Assembly (NCBI GenBank): GCA_016177145.1
Contig: JACOVV010000211.1
Location: 1 to 10,932 of the forward strand
Reading direction: 5' to 3'
DNA from: Candidatus Omnitrophota bacterium
GTDB taxonomy: Bacteria > Omnitrophota > Gorgyraeia > JACOVV01
DNA length: 10,932 nucleotides
The position numbers were made by a program, and so were the translations under genes. Position 1 is the first letter of the stretch, and each line of letters opens with the position of its first letter. Shown piece by piece: positions 1-9,000 of this stretch. The notes beneath the pieces were generated by a model. The model was not told the origin of the DNA. It did no database searches and worked only from the letters and a program-made list of their open reading frames with translations.

Positions 1-3000
1 AGGGATGAAGAAGGGGCTGAACATCCGTTAGACCCCAATCATGAGTATCGCGCGGCGCTGGAGATGTTGTGGCGGGAAGATTTAACGGGATTAGCGGCGG
101 GAGAGATTCATCTGGATATGACACAGACCAGCGGGGTGTTGGTGAAACTGGTGTATGTGTTAAGTGAGGCGGTGAGCGCGGAGAAATTGATCAATGGAGT
201 GCGGACTGAAATCTACAACGAAGCCGCGTACGTCAAGAGTGTGATTTTGGGAGAAGATTTGGTGGGAGAGTTATTAGCATCGGAGAACGCGCAGGCGTTA
301 ACGACATTCAACGAGATCAAAGGATTGAGTGAGACTGAGGATGAGATCAGTGGAGATGTTGAGACGATCGTATTGACGAAGACGGCGCGGGAGAAAGTGT
401 TAGAGGTAACCAGCGGGGAAGGGTTTGAGTTAGCCAATTACATCGAGATATTAAATGGGGCGTTGGATGGGTTGATTGGAGCGTTGAACGATCCGGCCAA
501 TAGCGGGGCGAAAACGGCATTTGAGCATTTATTCGGGGTGAGTGTGCCGGCGCAGGCGGGTGAGTTAACGGCGGAGCAACAGGAGGCGATGCTGGATTTA
601 CTGGGGGATACGGAGTTTGACCAGGGGTTATTTATGGAGGGGTTGGAGTTTGCGGATAGTTTGATGGGACAGTTGCGGGCCAACGCAGTGGCGCTGGGGT
701 ACTTTAATGAAGTGTATGGAGTGGAATTGGGGGCGAGCGGGAACCTGACGGCGGTGGGAGAGAACGCCGCGCGGGATGGGTTAGTGCGCCAGACGTTATT
801 TGGGATTATCGGAGGAATCATCAAAGAGGTGAGGCCGACAGGGACGACACCGCTGACGCCCCAGCAGAGAACGCAGGTCACTGCCAGGATGACTCAGTTG
901 GTCGCCGATATGCCGAACATGGCGGTTATCATGGGACTCCTCAACCGGCAGACCGCCGCGATGCGGATGACAGCGGCGGCGGATGTGCCGATTCGGAGTT
1001 TCCGTGACAGATTTAGCTATCTCTGGGGGCTGACGCTGCCGGCCTCTGGGAACATTTACCTCGGGATGGATGTGGCGGCTCCGGCACAACAGGCATCCAT
1101 TGACAAGTTAGGCAAAATCATCGGAGAAATTCTGCATCCAGAGAAATTTGACGATGACAGCCCAGAGGTTGCGTTTAATTCAGATATATTCGAAACGGAT
1201 GTGGTGCGTCAAGAAGTGATTCTGCGGCTGCTGAATGACGATACGGCGACTTTGACGGATGCGGAAAAAAATGGGTTAAGCAATGAAGAGATAGCCGCCT
1301 TCCGGTCAAGTTGGCTCTCGAACTGGGGATTGAGCGGGGTGTATGGCGCCAATGACAAGATTCATTTGGAGATTGAGTTAGCCGAAGGGGACGCAAAGCG
1401 GTTAGCGGGATACATCCTGGGCGCGGCGGTGCATCCGGCAGGTAAACCGGCGAGAGTCAACGGAGTGTTAGAACGAGGGAGTGAAACGAATGATTACGGG
1501 TTAGCGAAGTATGTGAGAGACCAGAACCAGATCAAGGGATTGCGGGATGTGATTGCCAGCGATGGGGATTATAAGAGCGCGTTAGAGGTTCTCTGGGGGA
1601 TCACGATCCCAGCGGGGGCGGTATTGAGCTTGGCGGGAGATATGGAGAATGAGTCGGTGAAATTAGGGTGGATCTTAAGCGAGGCGATCCATCCCAGGGA
1701 TGGCCCTGGAAATCCACTGGCCTACGATCAGGCGAGCACGGTGGAGACTGCCAAGAGAGCGCATCAATTGCTGATCGCGGCTAATGCGGGAGAAACGAAT
1801 CCTTTCAAAGAAAATCTGCTCTACATCTGGAATCTGAATGCCGCCGGTCAATGGCAGTTCGATATTTATATATCGGCCAATAGCGACAAAGACAAATTAG
1901 CGAAAGTCCTCAGCCAGTTGGCCAATCCGAAAGATCGCGATGGGAATCCGCTCGAATATAACGAGGGAAAAACAATTCTCAGTATTCAGAGAATCAACAA
2001 CCTGCTGAAATTCATCAATGGTGAGAGAACCGTTGGAGGGATTACCGGAGCGGCTTATCTTGCCAAGCTGAAAATTCTCTGGAGCGCCGATTTAGCCGGC
2101 CTCCCTGCGACAGGCCAGATACGGTTCGACATCACCGCTCCTGCAAACAGCTCGTTGGTAAAATTAGGATACATTCTTTCGGAGGCGGCGACCGCCGCCG
2201 ACGCGGAAGGGAATGACCTCTACGCCAATAAAGAAGAAGAATACGTTAAAAATACCATCGCGGGGGGGGAGTTGTGGCAGAAGATCAAAGATCAGAGCGC
2301 TGACGCGCCGGCTGAGTTTGCCAATGTCGAAGAGTTGAATCAGTGGTTGGCCGATAGGGATAACCGGATGAAAGTCTTTACTCTGAAACAGGAGGCCTTG
2401 CGATTGGCTCAGGAGGTAGGCCGGACCATTCCTCCAACAGATGAAGAAAAAGAAACATTAACGCTGGAGTTTATTGATGATGTTGCCATTTCTTCCTATT
2501 CGCCAACGGCGGCATTAACTCCGCTCCAAGTCGCCGTCATCGTCGATCTGGCGTCGGTTGGCAGTCTGGACGCCGCGCAGTTAGCGTTTGTTCAGGGACT
2601 GGCGCGGTCTTATCTTGCCGCCGGAAAAACGATCGCGCAATTCGCCGGTGATTTTGAGTTGATCTATAAAATCTCATTCTTTAAGAGCAGCGTTACCGAT
2701 CCCAGCGGCATCACCAATGAGACGCTGACCGCCGATGCCGTCAAACAAATCCATGCCATTCTCGGCGGATTCAAACTGGACGGCGAAAAATCGGCCCAAG
2801 CCAAGGGATTTACTCGCGATTCCGACGAATGGAATACCGAGGTGAACCGTGTCATCACCCAGCGCGAAGAGGTTTATCCGGAAATGCTGCCGCTGGCGGC
2901 TGAGTTTTTCAGAACGGTGGTTGAACCCCAAGCCAATGAACTGCGGCTGGCGTTAACCCTCCTGCACGATCTGAATTTCCAAGCCGGTCAAGCGCACCCA

Positions 3001-6000
3001 AGCGTCATCAGAGAAGGGACCGAGATTACAGAGGATCAAATTAAAGGACTTTTTGAATTAGTCGTCTTCATTAAGACCCCGCGTAACCAGGCCATTGTTG
3101 ACGGCCAGATCACCATACCCAATGATCTGTCGCAGGCAGCGAGCGGCAATACCAAGACTTTGAATCTTAAGATGGAGACCGTCGCCCAATTGATCCAGGA
3201 GATCGTCACGGAGTATCAAATCTGGACGGATAGCGGTTTGATCGCTAAGATCGCCAGAATTCATGGAATTGACCAACTGGATGCCGACAATGTTGTTCAC
3301 CGTCAGGTGGTCTCCAATGTGGCCAGCACGATCAAACGCTCTTATCGCCCCACGTTGGAAGAGGCCTACTTCGATATTTTCTATAACCAGAAATACGAAC
3401 TGCCGCTGACGCTCAATAGTTTAGAGGAGCTTAAGGCGTCACTCGATAAACAGATTGCGGTTCTGGATGCTTTGGCCGCCAATCCGAACGGCTGGCAGAG
3501 TTTAGTTCTATTATTACCGATTGATGGCGCAGGATATAACGGCGCCCTGATCGCCCACCGTCAGGTGATTGCCGATCTGGCAGCGCTGATCGGGGCAGAG
3601 AGTGTGAAAGCGGCCGATTTGAATATTCCTTATAACAACAAGATGCCGCGGTCCAATCTGGCGCAATCCTTTACGCTGGGTCCTGCGGATCGCGAAATTT
3701 CCATCGCTGTGCCGGCGAACCAGAGGATCCAGAACACCGGAGATCTGGTCAATATATTGGTGCGGCGCGCGGGGCATTTGGAGTCTCTGAATTCAAGGTG
3801 GAATGACATCAAAGTTCTATTCCCAGTCACGGGCCCCACCGGATATAACCGGAGTCATCCACTGGATGTCCAGGCGCTGGCCGACATGGACGGCGGGTGG
3901 GCCAAGAAGGGGCTTGAGAAACAGGCCAAGGGAGTTCCAGGAACGTTGGAAGCGTTGATTCTTCAGGAACGGGCTTCCTTCTTAGGGCTTCTGAGCAAAG
4001 CGGCCGGTTTTGGGAACGAGCTCCTGCCGCCGGCAAACAGCGCCTTGCGGAGTTTCTTCCAAAATTATCAGGGAGTGGAGGATACCACTCTCATCAACGT
4101 GGAAGAAGTTCAACCCGACTACCCCTTTACTCAAAAGCAGACCAAGAAGATTTTTGATCTGGCCGGTGATTCTGCCATCAGCGGCCTGGCGAATTTAAAG
4201 AGCAGCTATGAAGCGCGCCAGGCGGCCATCAGCGGTTTTAATGCCGAAGTCGCCAATCGGGGAGTACAGAATGAATTCATTACCGTCTACGGGCAGACGG
4301 CTGACGGGCGTTTGTACGACTTTATCCATCATCCGATCATTGATGGCGTTAAGAGGGATATCACATCGGATGAAAAAGAGCAATTCTTCGACATGCTCCC
4401 GCTGGCGGCACGGCTGTTTCAGGATGCTCTGAAACCAGAGAATCAACAGCTCCGCGCCGATCTGTTGGCATTTGCCGGAGTCAATATCATCCAGGGACAG
4501 GGGAGACTGAACGATGACCAGATCGGGCGATTGTTTGGTCTGGTCAGTACGATCAATACTCTCATGAGCCAGAAAAATGGCTGGAAGCTCCAAGGGCTGG
4601 ATCAATCCAAGAACTGGGAGACGACCGACTTTGACAAAGTGATCCCGCTCTATCTAAACACCGGCGAAAAAGGGATCGCCCAGCAGGTCGTCAATGATCC
4701 GGCGCACCGCTGGACAAGTTCGCTGCTGCAGTTTACCGATCCGCTCCAATACTTCAGGCAGGAAGTGCACAACATGGCGGAACTGGTTCGCAGCTCCTGG
4801 GGCGACATCGCTTATCAGGCGGGGTTGTCCACCGATCCTAACGCGCCTCCTGCTTATCTGGGAACCCAGAATCCGGATCCACAAGAAGTGAGCCCTGAGT
4901 TAAGAAAACAGATCAAACAGCACCGCACCGCCATCGCCAATCAGGCGGCGTTTCTGCTGGGGCAGAGAGCGGAAGATGATGCCGATTTAGCGGAGAAGGG
5001 GACGTATTATCGTCCGATTGCTGAAAAGGGACGCTATGATTTTAAGACGAGGGAAGAAAAGGAGCTCGATCTGATAAAGGGACAAGAGAATTTAACTCCT
5101 GAACAGAGACTGCAGCAGCGGATTGCCGGTATCCGGCTGGAATCTTTTGTGAAACAGAACACCGCCGTTTGGACAGGCGCTCAGTGGGACGAAGCATATC
5201 GGGAGTTTGGATATACACCGGAAGAGATTGCCCAGCTCAAAGCGGGACAGGAAATCGGTGGTTTGTCAGAAACGAAGTTAAAAAAGAGAATCACAAGTGA
5301 GATTGCCGCGGCGATGCAAGATGAGTCGTGGGCATTATTGGCGTTTGATGTGGCGTTCGTCAGCAATCTCGGAACCTTGACAGAAAAATGGACAGGCGGC
5401 TATCAGTCTGATGTGACCACAGGCCTACCGACCAACTTTGTTCAGGTTTGGGAATTGGTAAAAGCGGTCCGAATGGTTCAACAACGGCGTGATGACAAGA
5501 AAGAAACCGTAATAAACCTGCAGAGTGGCAATCCTGAAAAGAAAGATTTGACGAAAGCAGAAGATTTGGCCAAAGGAACAGCGGAGTGGGTCAATACCAT
5601 CGTCACGAGCTTCAGGATTCAGGTGAAGATCAAACAGGCCATCACCAATTGGGTCAGTGCTCACAGCGGCTCGGCAACGGAGCCGGCAACGGAGGATACC
5701 TTCTGGGCGAGGATTGGGGCTTTTTATCAAGGGGCGTTGGTCTCTAACAGCGCTGTGCGCGGACAGTTCATAGCCGATTGGGCTCATATTGTGATTACGA
5801 ATAAGGTAAAGTTGATTAATATTAAGGAAAACAAGGAAGGAGAAGAAGAACTAGCGAAAGATCCCTTAACAGGAGATCTTTTGGATATCACAGAGGAACA
5901 GATTGTGAATCGGAATGCCTTACTAGGAGAAATCATACAAAAAATTGCCGACAGAAATATTAACTGGAGAGAGATTGCGGAGATTTATGGTTTAAGCAAG

Positions 6001-9000
6001 CCCGATGTCGAATTGCAAGGATATATTGCTGCAGTTTGGCAGAGAGGAATCATTCAAGAACTGGGAACGCTCATCGAAGTGAGTCAAACCCAGCGTTCTC
6101 TTATCATTGATGGCGTTTCAAAGACCGCTTATTGGAATCTAGGGTTTAATATCAGAAGCAGAACGGTGGAACCAGAAGAGATTACCGAGCCGTTTACGGT
6201 GGATGGGTTGTTGGGTTCTCTCTTTGGGCAAATCCAGATGAGCGATGAAGTGAAAAAGCTAGAACAAGCAGGGACCTCTTTCTGGGACCAGGCCTATGAT
6301 GATATGGGATTATCGCGATCTCAGATTCTATTCCTGCAACAAGACCCGCAAGAAGCAGCGAAAGTACAACGGACGATTCTGGCCAAAGCGATTGCCGCGC
6401 AAAACCATGACGCGTGGAAGGTCCTCTATGAAGACAAGGATTTCATGAACGCTTTGTGGGAATTGAAGAAATTAAAATGGGGGCTCAGCGGGTCGGCATG
6501 GAGCGCTAACGATCCAAGCATACCGGCAATCTGGGAGACCTTTTTGATCATCCGGATGATCCAGCAGTCGGAGCGGTCTGGATACATTACGACGGTCAAC
6601 CTCGATCCTGAGAAAACGAAGACCGTTGTCCACATAGACGGCACTCAAACGATTGTAAAGATCGGTCTTGGCGGAGCCGATTTCCAGAAGACGGCTTCTC
6701 TCATCGCCCAAGAAGTCAAAGAAGATATCGAGCGGCAGGCCGCTTTACTCAAACTGATTCCCGCCGTCAATGGATGGGATCAGATCTACAAACTCTTCGG
6801 GTTTGAGGCGAAGGATATCATTGACATCGGCACCAGCCCCTCTTCTTCCACTCAAGATGAGGTCGAGAAAATTCGCGGGCAGATCTTGGGCGAGTTGGTG
6901 GCCGTAATGAAGATGAAACTAGACGGGAGTACGCAGACGCTATGGAATTATCTAATGAGTCAGGAGCATTTCGTCGAAAACGTCGGCAAGTCAACTGATC
7001 AATGGACAGGAGGGTATCGAGAAGATGCGTCAGGTAATCCGACTGATTTCAATCAAATGATTACTCTTGCTGGCATTGTGCGTCAAATCCAGCAGGCGGT
7101 TGGAGGACGACAATATGTTATCACAGAGACACTTCGTACTGATCGAGATCCCAAGATCGAACTGACCGAAGAGACGTTCGCACCGGCCCAGACCCGCTAC
7201 GATATCTACCAGCAGAAATTTGTCAAGAGGACAGATATCCCTTCAGGAGATGTCCCTTTCTGGGCCAACCGGATTGTGGATATCTATCAGGCGCGCGCCG
7301 AGCTTCGGCAGGCGGTTAGCGACTTGAATAAAGGAGAGAACCCGATTACAGAAGATCAGTTCTGGGGGTATGTCTTTAATTATTACGGGTTGCCGGAAAG
7401 CTTGGTGACAGATGCAGCCAAGGCAGGTATCAAAGATTCCATCAAAGACCAACTCTTCAGCGACTGGGCGTACATGGCGGCGACGGATATGGTTCGCATC
7501 CGCAGTTCCGAGGACGGCACGTTAGCGGCTGAAACTCATGCTAAAGATGTCTACGGAAAGGACACGGATGTCACGGCGGTAGATGTTGTCCAGCGACAAG
7601 TTTTGAACGGCCAGTTGTTGAAGGGGCTGAGTGCGCCGGAAGGTAAATGGAATGACGTGGACTGGGCGTTCAATGGAGTCAACGGCTCCGCGGCGCTGCA
7701 AGGATGGACGGCGTATACGTTGCCGGCAGAGATGACTTTAGAAAAAGCATGGCAGCAGCAGGGAGTGGTGGATGAATTGGTGACGCTGATTCTGGACAGC
7801 CAGCAAGGAAAGGTACACGGGGTGAGTCTGACGCCCGCCGTTTTAGGAGGAACTTTTGGGAAGGAAGAAGCCAAGGATTCCCCGGCCTTAACTGTTCAGG
7901 ATGTTCTTGCCCGCGTGACAACGCAATCGGGATTCTGGCAGAAAGCATGGGATCAAATTCGATTATTTGCTGGTCAGGTTGGCGTGAAAGCGGCTGAAGG
8001 GGCGGAGGTTGATCCGCAGCAGGCCCGCTTGACGCAAGGAGAAGCGGTGTTCTGGGGCCAGATTTTTGGAGATCTTCTTGCCTCTTCGGCAGAGGTGAAC
8101 GCTTTGCCGGCGGATGATTTAAGAAAAGTAAAACGTCAGGTGATTGCCGAAATGGCCGCGGCGCGGCATCAGAAGGAAGCCGAGGAGATCAGTAAGAATG
8201 CAATCCTCTTAAAAGATAATTTCACGTTACGCCATGAGGAATGGGGGGTGGGGGCGGGAACAGAAACTCAGTGGGTGGATCTGGGAACTTTCGGCGCTAA
8301 TTGGAATCTTTTCTTAATGATCCGCTCGATCAACGGCAGCCGGGCGCCGGCGAGTTTTGTGGTTTACACCGACTACCGCACCGGCGTCCCTCAGAAAATT
8401 CCTGTTACTCAACCGATCGAAATGAAAGATATCCAATACCAGCTCCGCGCGGAGATTCTCGTCCGAAACACGATCAAGAATTTTATCGTCCCATCAAACC
8501 AGTTCAGGGGCGACATAGAGAAATTCTGGAAGACTATCGAAACCTATCAAGGCATCCCGTCGGGAGTTGCCAACAAACAGCGCGTCAGAGACCAGATGAT
8601 CTCTGACTGGGGGAGAATGGCTTGGACAGGGAAAATCCAGATCGCTCAACTCAACAGTGACCAGCTCGGAGAAGAATTGCCGGCAAAAAATCCAAGCGAT
8701 CCTGTGAATGGAACGAACGTGACACAATGGACTTCTCTTCCCGCGCCGAATGCCGTTTCTTTGATGGAAGGACTGAATCCGCTCCGGCTGATCTCGCGGG
8801 CGGTCGAGGGAGGGATTATTCTGGATCAAGGATTGCGCACTTACTTTAACGATGGAACCGCCACTCGTTCCTCAACGGTTGCCCGCGCTTATTTAAAGGA
8901 TAGTTCCAATGTCCAAAAAGATAAGTCAGGGGAAGCAGTTTCCTTAGGGCAGTACATCGCCGCTCCCTGGCAGACGGCGGTGATTCAGGAAGTGCTCGAC

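Noticed and set aside
781..831. Possible transmembrane helix LFGIIGGII near residues 261-277
   Set aside because: The uncharged part is only about nine residues and is flanked by Arg, Lys and Glu, too short for a membrane span. It reads as a buried helix.
438..881. Open frame on the minus strand, with similar ones elsewhere on that strand (for example 4195-4605, 5425-5787, 10087-10455)
   Set aside because: All lie antisense to the continuous frame +1. Their translations are composition-driven, show none of the repeat structure and resemble no known protein.
2608..2631. Walker A-like AAGKT (residues 873-877)
   Set aside because: The required Gly/Ala five positions before GK is Ser870, and no Walker B or other nucleotide-binding feature follows.
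6478..6495. GLSGS resembling a serine hydrolase GxSxG motif
   Set aside because: The last glycine is missing and the stretch belongs to the recurring WGL segment of the B1 modules, which lacks Ser in other copies.
8506..8514. RGD tripeptide (residues 2836-2838), suggesting an adhesion site
   Set aside because: A single tripeptide in 3,644 residues is expected by chance, and it does not recur in the other repeat copies.
8301..8606. Plus-strand open frames in other phases (8301-8606, 10586-10882, 4010-4198, 4208-4432)
   Set aside because: They overlap the giant frame entirely and their sequences look like frame-shifted shadows rich in Arg, Ser and Pro.
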